The notes under the pieces are model-generated. The model saw only the letters and a list, made by a program, of their open reading frames with translations, was not told the origin of the DNA and did not search any database. Of a stretch of DNA of 64,000 nt, positions 51,501-61,094 are shown piece after piece. The position numbers and the translations under genes are program-made. The stretch comes from Pieris napi. Taxonomy: Eukaryota; Arthropoda; Insecta; Lepidoptera; Pieridae. Numbering within the stretch: the stretch's first letter is position 1; every line of letters begins with the position of its first letter. The stretch is taken from positions 7,951,001 through 8,015,000 of the forward strand of contig NC_062240.1 of NCBI RefSeq assembly GCF_905475465.1. The letters run 5' to 3'.

Positions 51501-53347
51501 GGGATCTTGAGAAGTAACCTATAAATTGTTTTAAATACAACGTTATTAATTATTATGGATTTTTCAAGTCGTAATGTTAACCAATATTCTTAATAGAGGA
51601 TATTATATTGTTTATAATATTAGAAATTTGTGATATTGTTTTCTAGTTGTTGCTTAAAGTGATAAAATAATGCTATTTTAGGAACGTATTAAAACTTATG
51701 AATAGGCTTTCTTGACAAAATTTATTGCCTTTTTCAGTTTTATAATTTGGAGATGTGAGTAATAGCACTTTGCATAATTAAAATAATCAGGCGTTAAAAT
51801 TTAAAATGGTTTGCGCGTTTTAATGATAACCTCCCGATAGCTGTCCGAGGTTATCAAGTTTAATTGGCAATATGTTATTATCTTAATATTGGCGTATTTG
51901 TGTGTTAAGATCACAATACCTAATAATATATAAAATGATCTTTTATTTGTATTGAAAAATATTTATGCATTTGACAACCCTGCACCCTCCACCCACATCC
52001 GGACAGCGATCGATACCCGGATATCTGAAGCACGGTTATCCGGATCATTCTATTGGAAAGCCATCGTGATTCCGATTATAATTAGAGACTCATAATTAAG
52101 TTACTTGCTTCTTTAGCATAAGACGTCTCCGGTTCAATCCAGTGAACTAAAATAAAATAGTTATTATATATTAAACGCGTAGCATAAACTAATACTATGC
52201 GTTTGTTCTCAGGTGAAAAACCTCACAAGTGTCAAGTATGCGGCAAAGCCTTTAGTCAATCTTCGAACCTAATCACTCATTCGCGGAAGCATACCGGTTT
52301 TAAACCTTTTGCCTGTGAACTCTGCGGCAGAGCCTTTCAACGCAAGGTAGATTTACGAAGACACAGGGAGACACAGCATGCGGATCTGCGCAATGCTCAG
52401 CATATGCCATCACATACTGATGTTCATGCCATGCACCCGGATATGCATGTCTCGGATCATAGGATAGGTAAGATTTCTTTTATATTTAATGAAGCAATTG
52501 TTTAAGAAACTTACGGCTTCATTCAAGAAACTCGCCCATTGAAATGAAAGCTTTAATCGACCCTTTGACCTTTCAGAGACGGCAGCTTGTTTTATTTAGA
52601 TCTTTGAACCTATATTCAGAATACATTAGGGTATTATTTTAAAGTTAAAAGCAAAGTGATGCATATTTTAATACTCGTTTCGTATATAAACTTTGTCTAG
52701 TAGAAATAAAAATTGTTTTAAAAAAGCTACAGTAAAGTAACTGTTAAGTATTAAGTCATGTGCGAAGAATAATACCTACAACGTAATTTTATATGAATTT
52801 TTTTGAGTATGTTTGCTTTATATATTTTTCTTTCTAAAGCTACTTTTATCGAACAATACCAACTTATTCTGAAGATGTCATCTCCTTCGTTAATAAGCTA
52901 AATAAAACTTTTACCAAACACTTGTCAAAGATTTGGGGTTATATTAGGTCCTTACAATATATGAAATAGGCGTTTTGTCGTACTGGCCACTTAGACTTCA
53001 AATATCTCCTCTTTGGTTAGGAATTCCAAATTCAATTTTTTCAAAGATTTTATTAATTTCCGTCCGAATGGTTTTTTTAGTCAAGGGATCAATGATGGTA
53101 AACGTGCATAAATAGCAATGGTACATACTTTGATTAATTAAATAAATTCTATTTTAAAAAATCTACTTTTTATTCCTCCCATATAAAACGCCAACTTTGT
53201 ATGTATGGTCCTAAGGACCTAATAGAATACTTTTAATAACTAAACATTTTGATCACAGATCTTCGCACCACTCACCCAGAGCACATTCGTCCCGACTACC
53301 GCGCCCTCAGTACCTCTGTACCGCCTCTACAGCCTCTTCCTTCTTGA
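29878..53347 (+). CDS. sens: Gfi1/Senseless-family C2H2 zinc-finger transcription factor (4 coding exons)
   Basis: Joined exons 29878-30551, 30912-31093, 52213-52467 and 53259-53347 give 399 residues and a TGA stop; every junction has GT-AG ends and keeps frame. Residues 43-88 are Ser/Pro-rich. Six C2H2 fingers follow at about 179-200, 208-228, 236-256, 264-284, 292-312 and 320-341. Fingers 3-6 and their linkers (SDTRPYPC, TGEKPHKC, TGFKPF) match the Gfi1/Senseless signature almost exactly, and finger 1 has the family's STPHGLEVH core. A His/Met-rich tail (342-399) ends the protein. Known family role: nuclear DNA-binding factor; in Drosophila it drives sensory-organ precursor fate with proneural bHLH proteins. 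No SNAG motif is visible at the N-terminus, but residues 14-20 (FGINRLV) resemble a Groucho-binding eh1 motif. An AG at 29860 just upstream suggests an earlier exon, so the N-terminus may be incomplete. Six fingers resemble vertebrate Gfi1, whereas fly Senseless has four as I recall; orthology to senseless versus senseless-2 is unresolved. Confidence 0.93.
30912..31093 (+). CDS. sens: sens-like coding exon B (end of finger 2, fingers 3 and 4)
   Basis: The acceptor is AATTTCAG|GGCT and the donor is ACAG|GTAAGG. It follows a 360-bp intron that interrupts finger 2 between its two zinc-binding histidines. It encodes residues 225-285 plus one base. Both fingers carry the full Cys-X2-Cys...His-X3-His pattern, with the family-diagnostic KRSSTLSTHLLIHS and HQKSDMKKH segments. 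Confidence 0.95.
31488..31730 (-). mobile_element. SINE family A copy in sens intron 2
   Basis: Reverse-orientation copy: ACCAGTGGTGCTACAACCCT at the tail, GGTGATCAGCCTTCTATGCC in the body, and a tRNA-like head with B-box relic GATTCGAACGC near 31665. Confidence 0.7.
31841..31926. repeat. Near-perfect 39-bp inverted repeat (hairpin)
   Basis: The arms 31841-31879 and 31888-31926 pair with a single mismatch around an 8-base loop. The arm starts GGGCATGGACAGCATACC. A smaller hairpin (ATCCTGAAT, 9-bp arms) precedes it at 31818-31839. In sens intron 2, 750 bp after exon B. Confidence 0.95.
32150..32272 (+). mobile_element. LINE 3' tail fragment (same family) in sens intron 2
   Basis: GCGTACCAATTCTTAAAAGG ... 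CACTTAACATCAGATGAGCC ... GCCCGTTCGCC; collinear with the other copies. Confidence 0.7.
35926..35950. repeat. (TA)n microsatellite
   Basis: About 12 uninterrupted TA units within sens intron 2. Confidence 0.95.
36060..36200. promoter_or_regulatory. GC-rich island, candidate enhancer (sens intron 2)
   Basis: G-rich, repeat-free segment with an inverted pair AGCGCTCC (36098-36105) and GGAGCGCT (36149-36156), in otherwise AT-rich intron. No open frame with splice sites. Confidence 0.3.
37114..37514 (+). mobile_element. Helitron-like non-autonomous element, second family, in sens intron 2
   Basis: It begins TCTATATATATATATAT and ends GCGGGCGCGAAACGGCTAG, again between A and T. The interior is AT-rich without coding sequence. 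The ends fit the Helitron pattern but the body differs from the 7914 family. Confidence 0.6.
37839..37855 (+). promoter_or_regulatory. CTCF-like motif in sens intron 2
   Basis: CCCCAGAGGGCGCTG fits the CTCF core AGRKGGCRS exactly, inside a repeat-free GC-richer island (37720-37880). Binding is inferred. Confidence 0.3.
38011..38640 (+). pseudogene. LINE reverse-transcriptase C-terminal fossil in sens intron 2
   Basis: It starts in one frame (RCYVFSVLLYGVESWTLTE ... KAFEF), then a TGA replaces the expected Trp before VYRRMLKISW. A frameshift near 38160 leads into a 120-codon open stretch containing TVKKRKLEYFGHVLRN, LLQLIIQGK, GRRRTSWLKNLRQWFG and KIAMMIANLR. This is the well-known C-terminal region of insect endonuclease-reverse transcriptase LINEs. 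Only the last part of ORF2 remains. The 3' end is AT-rich with AATAAAATAAAA near 38620. Confidence 0.88.
42345..42945. repeat. Imperfect direct repeats flanking a CATA-microsatellite repeat
   Basis: About 42 bp at 42345-42388 recur at 42900-42942; both contain AAGAAACTAATTAATCACAG. Between them is an AT-rich block with AATCGAGTCCGAAGGAGTCG followed by (CATA)n at 42841-42860, a sequence type common in moth repeats. The direct repeats could be a long duplication or remnants of terminal repeats. Confidence 0.55.
43206..43500 (+). mobile_element. tRNA-derived SINE (family A), best-preserved copy
   Basis: Head: TTGGCCTAGTGG (A box) and GGTTCGATCCCC (B box, 43257-43268). Body: TCGAACGGTGAAGGAAGACA, CCCAAAAAGTCGACGGCG, GGCTGATCACCTACTTG. 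Tail: GAGGCCCAGACCTAAAGAGG, GTAGCGCCACTG and a (TTTA)n end. Five more decayed copies of this family lie in the window. Confidence 0.85.
43790..44357 (+). repeat. Composite interspersed repeat in sens intron 2
   Basis: It starts near ACTAGTAGACTCGGCCAAGC, shares GTAGTAAACTATTCAAGAGA...AGCTTATGTGAAACGTTGGT with the repeat at 1195, and ends TATAATATTAGTATGGAT. No coding sequence. The two halves may come from different elements. Confidence 0.55.
44366..44500 (-). mobile_element. SINE family A, 3' fragment, in sens intron 2
   Basis: CAGTGGCGCTACAACCTTAT, GTCTGGGCCTCAGATTTCTG and AAGCAAGTGATCACC match the family tail in reverse. The body and head are lost. Confidence 0.7.
45008..45259 (-). mobile_element. 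tRNA-derived SINE (family B), in sens intron 2
   Basis: Reverse complement of the 10971-11220 copy, with head at 45259, B box GGTTCGATCCC and an A/T-rich tail at about 45003-45012 (T-run on the + strand). The two copies are highly similar, so the insertions are fairly recent. Confidence 0.85.
47358..47484. mobile_element. 127-bp MITE (Tc1/mariner or pogo-type ends) in sens intron 2
   Basis: The ends are CAGGGTGGCCAAAAA and its complement, flanked by TA (47356-47357, 47485-47486). The CAGGGTGGCC terminus is shared by known Tc1/mariner-superfamily elements. No coding sequence. Confidence 0.8.
48176..48445 (+). mobile_element. LINE 3' terminal fragment (same family) in sens intron 2
   Basis: A longer copy: decayed coding tail (TTTCATCATCG..., GCCGCGCACCAACAATATGTGG) followed by the TACCAATTCTTAAAAGG block and the CACTTAACATCAGATGAGCC/GCCCGTTTGCCCCC end. 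Confidence 0.7.
50580..50870. promoter_or_regulatory. GC-rich island, candidate enhancer (sens intron 2)
   Basis: It contains GGAGGGGGAACCCCCTCC (8-bp arms), ATATAAATTGGTCCCGCG and no repeat match. It stands out from the surrounding AT-rich intron. Conserved non-coding status would need a cross-species alignment. Confidence 0.3.
52213..52467 (+). CDS. sens: sens-like coding exon C (fingers 5 and 6)
   Basis: The acceptor is TTGTTCTCAG|GTGAAAAA and the donor is ATAG|GTAAGA. It completes the TG|EKP linker across a 21.1-kb intron, then encodes fingers 5 and 6 (residues 287-341). A His/Met-rich stretch of unknown role follows. Finger 6 ends with the RKVDLRRHRETQH signature of the Gfi1 family and uses a four-residue spacing between its histidines. 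Confidence 0.95.
52944..53222 (+). mobile_element. Internally deleted mariner relic in sens intron 3
   Basis: The ends begin TTAGGTCCTTA on both strands with TA flanks (52942-52943, 53223-53224). The + strand keeps the transposase C-terminus CINSNGTYFD and stop, with the codon for Arg/Lys upstream mutated to TAA. Most of the transposase is gone. It lies 36 bp upstream of the last sens-like coding exon. Confidence 0.85.
53259..53347 (+). CDS. sens: sens-like last coding exon (C-terminal 29 residues and stop)
   Basis: The acceptor is TTTGATCACAG|ATCTTCG. It continues in phase from exon C, encodes a short Pro-rich tail ending LQPLPS, and stops at TGA 53345-53347. No domain is recognised. The assignment rests on splice phase, a good acceptor with a plausible branch site (AACTAAAC about 20 bp upstream), and an immediate in-frame stop. 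A mariner relic ends 36 bp upstream of the exon. Confidence 0.8.
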
Positions 53348-55240
53348 AGCTCAACAGCCTTCGCGCCGTGGCGCCAAGGCTGATAGGTATAGAAAGACAA
53401 TTTGTGATTTAACTCAGTAGTGATGCTTTCTAAAGATAATGGGTAATGTTAACAATTAGTTTCATTGTATGAGCTTTTACGATAAGTTTGACGGATTTAT
53501 GACGGATGGTAATTGGAATACATTCTTTAGTAGCTGAGCCATTGATATACAAAAAACCCGAGATGCACAGTCTCGAATAAAAGTAGCTCGAAAGTGTCCC
53601 GAAACACTATTTCTGTCCCTTTCTATAACAGTATGTCTATAACAGTATATGTTACAAGCATATATTATTGCAAAATCAACCTTACGCGAATTGCTTAAAG
53701 TTGTTATTACAACGCAGTGTATACGTACTTAAAGCAATAAAATTTTACGACCGACCGTGGTCGGTAGGACAAGGTATAGAGTGGAGTCAAACATGACTTT
53801 TTTATTTACAACTATTTAATATAATTTTAAATTTATCCGACTTTTCGGGTGCTTCACAGCGTGCGCATTGAGCGCATTGAGTGTGCATCTTGGGTTTTTT
53901 GTATATCAATGAGCCGAGCTTATCTTGTAATTTTAAAAGCGATTTAAATTATTGTTTTACACACATTTGACATCTTTTTCTTCAATATCCACCTGATAAC
54001 CGGGTATCGAATATTTACATCGCTGAAATTACGTAGTAAGACGGCTGTACATAAATTATTTGAGATTAATTAACTGCAAAGAATATATATACTGAAACTT
54101 CGGAAAACATATAATTTACCAGTGAGCTGTTAGCTCTGTAATAAGCTTATTGTAAAAATGTTTTTGATCTCAGTATTTATTAAAAAATCTAGTTTTAACT
54201 AAGTCTCTTTTTATCACAGCTGCAGCGGTAACATAATTTGTCAGAAAGAGACAAAAAGTACTTTCATTCTGATTTTACGAATAAGTGGGTTTATAAGACA
54301 ATTGTAGCATTCCTTTTATAATTCCAATATAATCTTTAGATATCTTTATTTCAATTATATGATGTATAGGCCTAGCCATTCCAAAATCCATACTTTCCAT
54401 TCCATACGAGATATGTAAGACTATTATTTTATACCAAAGATAATCCAAAAATATTGAACATTATTTATTTTGATTGTTACATATAAATGTATTCACGCTT
54501 GTTATATTTTTGTAAATAATAAGACTACGGTATACGTTAATATAGGAACGATTGTAAAAAGATGTATAATGTTTATAATATACCAAAGTAATTTTAAAAA
54601 CGCCAAAGTTTTCCGACGCCCAGTAGTTCGCATACCACGAATTTGACGAACAACTTAGTTCTGAGGTAGGCGTAAAATATTATTAATTAGACAATTATAC
54701 ATATTTTACGCAGATATTAGCGTCAAAAAAACTATGTTAAAGCCCCTTGCTGGTTCCATATACAACATACCATTCCAAATAAATAAAAATAAATTGGTAA
54801 AATTCAAAGTGCTTTCAAACAATTTAATAAGATCGTTTAATAACATTGATCATAAAACGTGTAAGTTATCGTTACCAAAATCTGTGTAAATCGAAGACAC
54901 ATGCAAAATATGTGATCGAAATATACCAAAGCAGTTTACTGAAACAGAAAACTATACACATATATACAGTAAACTATTTATGTATATCTTATAATATAAA
55001 TAATTTTTAATTCCTGTATAAAACTCGTTACTTTTAATAAAATATGTTAAAATAATTTCCTCTTGTACAAATTACGGCAGATACTAGTTAAGTTATTGTT
55101 ACAAGTTATATTAGTACAATTGTTATATTTAAGTTAGTATAAGTTAAATGTATATAATGTAAACAAATCCAAAGAATTCGTGCAATCATGTGTCATATTA
55201 CAAGTTAACACTTCAATAAATAATTATATAACAATAATGT
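53348..55240 (+). other. Probable 3' UTR and 3' flank of the sens-like gene
   Basis: AT-rich sequence follows the stop codon. AATAAA signals occur at 53736-53741 and at 55215-55220; the second has a T-rich stretch downstream. Either could be the cleavage signal. A fragment of the foldback repeat family lies at about 53805-53875. No other coding sequence is seen. Confidence 0.3.
53805..53875. repeat. Fragment of the foldback family in the sens 3' flank
   Basis: TTTACAACTATTTAATATAA ... CCGACTTTTCGGGTGCTTCACAGCGTGCG aligns with the arm/centre junction of the 24150 copy. Confidence 0.65.
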
Positions 55241-56749
55241 TGTTTAATTTTATTAAATATATAAAGAATGACATGAAAGAATTATATACATATTTAAGTT
55301 ATTCGTTATGTAAATAAATTATAAATTCATTTACCTTTGATTTGATACATAAACAAATTGTTTAATGTAAAAATCAATATGATAGGTCGTCACACAAAAC
55401 CTAACCGCTGTATTCATACACAACTACACTGTCATACTGTGTGTAAAAAAACGTATTTTAAGGCATAAGTCCAAATAGCTCTTGCTATAACACGTCTATG
55501 CCACTTTGAAAGTAAATAGATATCAAAAATCAATAAAAAATATTTATGATAAGTGATTGAAATGCAGAAATATGTTTGCCTCGTGGAACTATGGAATAAT
55601 CTGTGCAGTTATAACCGTTAAAGCACGTGTCACTCCAAAGTTATATGACTTGTTATATATAATAGAGACCCTTCACAATAAAAATTAAAATATGATGTCT
55701 TTGTTTCTCTGACCATTGTATATGCTCAAACGATATAGGCTAGTAATAGGTGTAAACAAGATTTTTATTACCTGCATTATTTCTATATTAAATTACTCCT
55801 ATGTGCTTACGGAAGGACTTACCGCTATCGAGCGTTATTCATAGATATTTGACGGACTTTTGCCACGGAATGGCTCGCTAGTATAAGGGTTACTTCCATT
55901 TATGAGGCGGAATTTTTGCGTGTTGTTCCCACGAGAATGTAAAATTCGAAAATTAGGTGTTAAATGACATGAGAAATTTTCAAAGTATCTTGATATTGAG
56001 CGTAAGATATTCCGAACAAAATTCACTCAATACTTAATCAGTATTATGATAATAGACTTCAGTTCATCATAATTCGATTCGGGAGCGTAAAGCGATTTGC
56101 GAGTACGTCTCAAGTTACTTGGGGCGATGAATATTAATCGAATATTGTATCGAGTCGGTAATCGATTAATTATTACAAAGTTTTGGTACATTTTGGACTA
56201 ATACTGTATTATTGTATTGCGACGCCATTTAATTATGTTACACTTACATTAATCATCAAGTTATTACACCACATATTCAAAACAAATGAAGTATGAGCTC
56301 GGTGTCTTTAAAGGCCCACTAACGTTGTTTTCGAAGGTTTTATAAGCAATGTACAGCGCTAAAAGTGTGAATTACTCCATCCAACTAATATGCTTGCTTG
56401 ATATAGAAAGTAGGTACTTGTGATTATGTCAATTGGACTTTATTATTAAGAAGACTTTATTATCAATTATGAAACAGTGCAAATAAAGTTAAACAATATA
56501 AATGGGGCTGTGTAGAAATCGGAACCACGAGTAGATTTTTATTAATTCAAGCCATTAAAAAATCTTAATATTCGGTTTGGTATGTACCTACCTAAATTTT
56601 TTAATATTTTTGTGACATCATTTTTATATTTTCATCCTTAATGACAACATCAAAATTTCTTGGTAAAATATATTTCTAAAATATTCATAAATTCAAAGAA
56701 ACTTCAACTTTTCAAACAACAACAACAACCACGCAACGCATACAGACCT
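55241..56749. other. Intergenic, nothing recognised
   Basis: AT-rich unique sequence between the sens-like 3' flank and the LINE. Confidence 0.45.
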
Positions 56750-57130
56750 TTATTAAACTGAGACAGATCCTGGCAATCTTCTGGCCTAAGGACACTTCTA
56801 ATGAACATTTCCCAGCACAGTTGTGCGCCAATCGACTACGAGACTTTACCACGCAACTAGAGATGTATCGTACAGACTCTCCAACAGAATCCAATGACAT
56901 CCCCAAACAGGCACTAGATATGACTCCCTAAGGAAAAGGACACGCTAAAGAATCCTGACGACGCCCAGTTTTGGCCTAGACACGAGCCATTGGCTTAACG
57001 CGGTCTAAAGTCAAGTGTTTGGCTCAAGAAAGAACGCCATGGCGATGCATTGTGAACACCCTCTGTTCCACCACCTTGGGGATATAGGAATGAATTGTAT
57101 TGTAGTACACGTTTTTTTGAGTACACAGAA
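56750..57130 (+). mobile_element. Possible LINE C-terminal fragment upstream of the retrotransposon
   Basis: A GC-richer stretch in unique AT-rich DNA. One + frame reads LAQERTPWRCIVNTLC (about 57020-57075), resembling the last residues of some LINE ORF2 proteins. Stops and frameshifts are frequent. The identification is weak; it could also be unrelated unique sequence. Confidence 0.35.
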
Positions 57131-57302
57131 TTAACGACAGATATTCTGAAATTATTAGCAATTATTTTAAAAAGCAATCAGCCAATCGCGCTGTTTGTCA
57201 ACGTTCAATACTGTTTACTAAGTGATGATGGATTTTTCATTAATCTAATGGGTAAAGCTCGTTTATCAACATGATATCGATGCAGGCACTTTAATAACAA
57301 AG

Positions 57303-58217
57303 TTGCATTTATTTAGGATTACAAGTCTTCATAATTCTCTTCAAGATATGACAGATAAATATAGTTGTGCCCAGCAACAAATAGGGGAGCACATATTGGC
57401 CATGGATGAGGTTCTGCTACTGTCTCAATACAATGAACAACGCTTCTTGTCATTGACCAACAATTGCCAGTGTGGTTTTAATGGGACAAATGCGGAGCCT
57501 CCATTGTTATCATGTGAGCCCAGTGTGCAGAGTGACAGTTTCATAGAAAAAGTCAGTGTAAATAAAAGTGAAATTCTGTTATTTAGTGATGATATAGGGA
57601 AAAATATTGGTACTAAATTATATCAGTCCTCCGGCAAAATTGTAACAAATCATTGTATGCCCGGAGCCACCCCTGTAACCATTTTCAACAAAGTCTTGTG
57701 TGGAAATTACACAAATAACACAACTTTAATAATGCTTTTTGGGAGAAGGGGAAATGTAGGACAAAATGAATTGTTGTCATTTATTGATAAATTAAAATCA
57801 CTTAATGTAGAGAATATTGTCTTGCATACATTTCCTTACATCAAAGGTGCACCAAAGGAAAATAAAATTAGATATAAGTTAAATATGCTATTGCACAATT
57901 CATTAACTACTAACAATATACAATTAAATTGTGACTTAGGTACACTACCTAATTTAATGGATATAAATTGTATATTTAAAAATAAGTATGTATTGACAAA
58001 GGATAGGTTCCGCCTACCTAATTATTATTTACAACAGATAGCTACTATGCTATCTTACTTTTTATTTACAACTAAAGCTAAACATTTAGCTTTTCAGACA
58101 ACTGCTTCTATTGAGCAGCTAGCTTTTGAGACAACTGCTTCTATTGAGCAGCTTAGCTTAAGAGAATGTAGTGATACTTGCAGTAGCACTTCATTAAGTA
58201 TTAATAATTTAAATTAG
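57303..58217 (+). CDS. Retrotransposon ORF1 protein (possible SGNH/esterase-like domain)
   Basis: The open frame has about 304 codons to TAG. No ATG begins it, so the real start is either lost or upstream in a truncated region. The N-terminal third has polar, coiled-coil-like character. The middle contains LLFSDDIGKNIG and, 60 residues on, MLFGRRGNVG, spaced like blocks I and III of SGNH hydrolase-type ORF1 proteins found in some LINEs. This similarity is an inference from motif spacing, and the classical GDS serine is not perfect. Near the C-terminus an 11-residue unit is duplicated in tandem. It should act as the RNA-binding/assembly partner of ORF2. Confidence 0.6.
   Translation: MHLFRITSLHNSLQDMTDKYSCAQQQIGEHILAMDEVLLLSQYNEQRFLSLTNNCQCGFNGTNAEPPLLSCEPSVQSDSFIEKVSVNKSEILLFSDDIGKNIGTKLYQSSGKIVTNHCMPGATPVTIFNKVLCGNYTNNTTLIMLFGRRGNVGQNELLSFIDKLKSLNVENIVLHTFPYIKGAPKENKIRYKLNMLLHNSLTTNNIQLNCDLGTLPNLMDINCIFKNKYVLTKDRFRLPNYYLQQIATMLSYFLFTTKAKHLAFQTTASIEQLAFETTASIEQLSLRECSDTCSSTSLSINNLN
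58088..58153 (+). repeat. 33-bp tandem duplication inside ORF1
   Basis: Two adjacent 33-bp units (58088-58120 and 58121-58153) differ only at two neighbouring bases and duplicate the peptide LAF(Q/E)TTASIEQ in frame. This looks like a slippage or unequal-exchange duplication. Confidence 0.95.
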
Positions 58218-58222
58218 ATAGT

Positions 58223-61094
58223 GTGACAATAGAGGCAAACTCTAGCAATAATTTAGTACAACTCAGCTCAACACAAACATGTAATATTACTAACAACAAC
58301 TGTTTAAACTTGATGCATCAAAACATGCAAGGTATGTTGGGCAAAGAATTAGAATTGGAGTTGTTTTTAAAATCAAGAAAAATTGATGTCCTATGCATTA
58401 CCGAACATTGGCTTAGAGAATGCCAAATCATCTTTAACTTTGATCAGCACCAAGTTGCAAGTTCGTTTTGCAGATTGTCGGCGATTCATGGGGGCTCTTT
58501 GATTATTGTTAATAAAAATTTAAAGTATAAAGAGCGTAATGACATCGTGTGTCTGTCTGTAGAACACTCTTTGGAGGTAGCCTGTATAGAGATTGAGAAT
58601 TGCATTATTTTAAGTGTTTATAGACCACCAAGTGCATCTTACGATTTTTTTGAAGCAAAGTTGGAGGAAATTTTGTGTAAAGTTAGTTTTAAGAACAATA
58701 AGTATATTATTGTATGTGGTGACTTCAATATAAATTTATTAGAAAATACCTCCATTAGTAAAAAATTCAATCTGTTATTAAAATCTTACAATCTTGTTAA
58801 CTTGTTTCTTGAGCCCACTAGAATTACAAGCTCCACTGCTACATGTATAGATAATGTATTTACAGATGCAGAGGCAATGCAAACCTCAATTACAACTGAT
58901 CTTAGCTCAGATCATTGTGGACAGTTAGTGGCGCTAAAATGTAAAGTGGTGAAACAAGTAAATAAGAGCAGTGTGTTTGTTCCAGTAAATAAAAAGCGAA
59001 TGGTGAGATTTAGACATAATATAGGTAAACACCTACCTTTATTACCGGTAGGTACTACCGTTGATATACAATACAACAATCTAAGTGATTGTATTAATAA
59101 AGAGTTCAACACCATCTTTACCCCAAAGAAAGTCTCTCATTCGCAGTGTAAATCGTTTAGTGATTGGGCGACAGCGGGAATTTATAAAAGTAGACAACGG
59201 TTGTATGACCTTTACGCTGAAAAGTCATACAATCATAATGAAGAATTTATTCTTTATGTTCGAAATTATTCGAAATTATTTAAGAAAGTTTGTTACGCGG
59301 CCAAGTCCTTAAATATTAAAAACAAGATTAAAAATAGTAGCAATAAAACTAAAATGACTTGGAAGATAATTGATAGTGAAACTGGAAGAGTCAGGGATCG
59401 CAATCAAGACATCGAACTATGTGTCGATAACACTATAATCAAATCTAACGAAGAGATAGCGATTGTTTTCGATAAGTACTTTTCTGACATTCCAATTTCG
59501 ACTACAAAGTCTCTTCAATCATCTCCCGCCCTCGCTGAATCGCTGCTCAAAGATAATGTAAACGAGTGCAAGGTCAGTTTTACATTCCGACCCATTGGTG
59601 CCGACGATATAGTGAGGATATTTAGAACCATAGATATTAAGAACACTACCGATCTTTGGGGTATTTCTGTAAAAATAATTAGTAGCATAATTGATGTAAT
59701 TGCTCCCCATCTAGCTATAATTTTCAACAATTGTATTAAAAGTGGCGAGTTTCCCGATCTAATGAAACATAGTAAAGTCATTCCATTATTTAAAGCAGGT
59801 AGTATGTCCGACCCCAGTAACTTTAGACCAATTTCCGTACTACCTACTTGTAGTAAAATATTTGAAAAAATTATATTAAATCAACTGGTAAGTCATTTCA
59901 ACGTAAACAAATTATTACATAATAATCAGTTCGGTTTTACCAAGGGTCGCTCGACAGCCGATGCCGGTGTTGAGTTATATAGATATATAATTAAGGCTTG
60001 GGAGGAGTCGCATGACGCTTTAGGTGTTTTCTGCGACTTATCCAAAGCATTTGATTGTGTCCAACACGAGACCTTAATCGGGAAACTCCGCCATTATGGC
60101 ATCAAGAATACCGCACTGAATCTTCTGACTTCCTATTTACACGGAAGAACTCAGAAGGTTGAAGTGAATGGTAAGAGGTCCTCTGGGTCGGCAGTAGATA
60201 TGGGGGTACCACAGGGCTCAATTCTTGGCCGTAGTAGAGAGAAAACATCAGATAGTTTTGTTTGCTGATGACACGTCCTTGATTTTTAAAATCAAACGAC
60301 AAATAACAAATTTTGACGATGTGAACAATGCTCTGTCTTCGATTGTCCATTGGTTTAGTATGAATAACCTTCTACTTAATGCAAAAAAGACAAAATGCAT
60401 TAAATTTTGTGCAAAAAATTCAAGGATTATGGATACTAGACCAATTATAAACGGTGAGGAATTGAATCTGGATGATACAACTGTATTTCTCGGAATCACC
60501 ATGGATTCAAAACTTCAGTGGTCCCCTCATATTAACGGATTGGCGAAGAGACTTAGTTCTGCAGCCTACGCGGTTAAAAAAATTCGCTCTCTAACTGATG
60601 TCGATACAGCTAGACTTGTTTATTTTAGTTACTTTCATAGCTTAATGACTTATGGCTTATTATTATGGGGTCATGCTGCTGACGTCGAAACTATTTTCAT
60701 CCTGCAGAAGAGGGCTATTCGTGCAATCTATAATTTAAAATGTAGGGAATCTCTTAGAGATAAATTCAAGGAAATTAATATACTTACCTTTCCCTCGCAA
60801 TATATTTATGAAAATATTATGTATGTATACAAAAATAGTGATAAGTTTACTAGAATAGAACATACGCACAATGTTAATACACGGAACAAACGCAGGCTGC
60901 AATTTCCCCTTACTAGACTATCTAAAGTTAGTAATTCTTTTTTGGGGAAAGGGATACTCTTCTTTAATAAAATCCCAGAAGCTCTTTTATCACTGCCTTT
61001 CAATAAATTTAAGAAATGTATTAAAGAAAAGCTGTGTAAAAAGGCTTACTATAAAGTCAACGATTATCTAATTGATAAAAGGGCCTGGGACTAG
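58223..61094 (+). pseudogene. Retrotransposon ORF2 (endonuclease-reverse transcriptase), broken by deletion/frameshift
   Basis: The frame opens at 58223 (GTG); the first ATG is 58313. Endonuclease motifs are HQNMQG, TEHWL, SVYRPP, CGDFN and SSDHCG. RT motifs are NFRPISVLP, QFGFTKGRSTADA, FCDLSKAFD (catalytic Asp near residue 605) and GVPQGSILG, then in another frame LFADDTS (catalytic Asp pair, about 60267-60272) and FLGITMD. The first frame ends at 60268, and the second is open from about 60225 to 61094. Only about 31 nt separate motif B from motif C, where relatives have roughly 25 residues, so a small deletion removed the linker and shifted the frame. The copy cannot make a complete RT but is otherwise well preserved, implying recent insertion. 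Confidence 0.88.

Larger units (their letters stand above)
31094..52212 (+). other. sens: 21.1-kb intron 2 of the sens-like gene
   Basis: It separates finger 4 from finger 5. It contains several repeats listed separately (hairpin, SINEs, LINE fossil and tail fragments, Helitron-like unit, pogo/Tc1-type MITE). Between them is unique AT-rich sequence with GC-rich islands at about 36060-36200, 37720-37880, 46610-46740 and 50580-50870. Long introns of developmental regulators commonly hold enhancers; that is an inference here. Confidence 0.85.
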
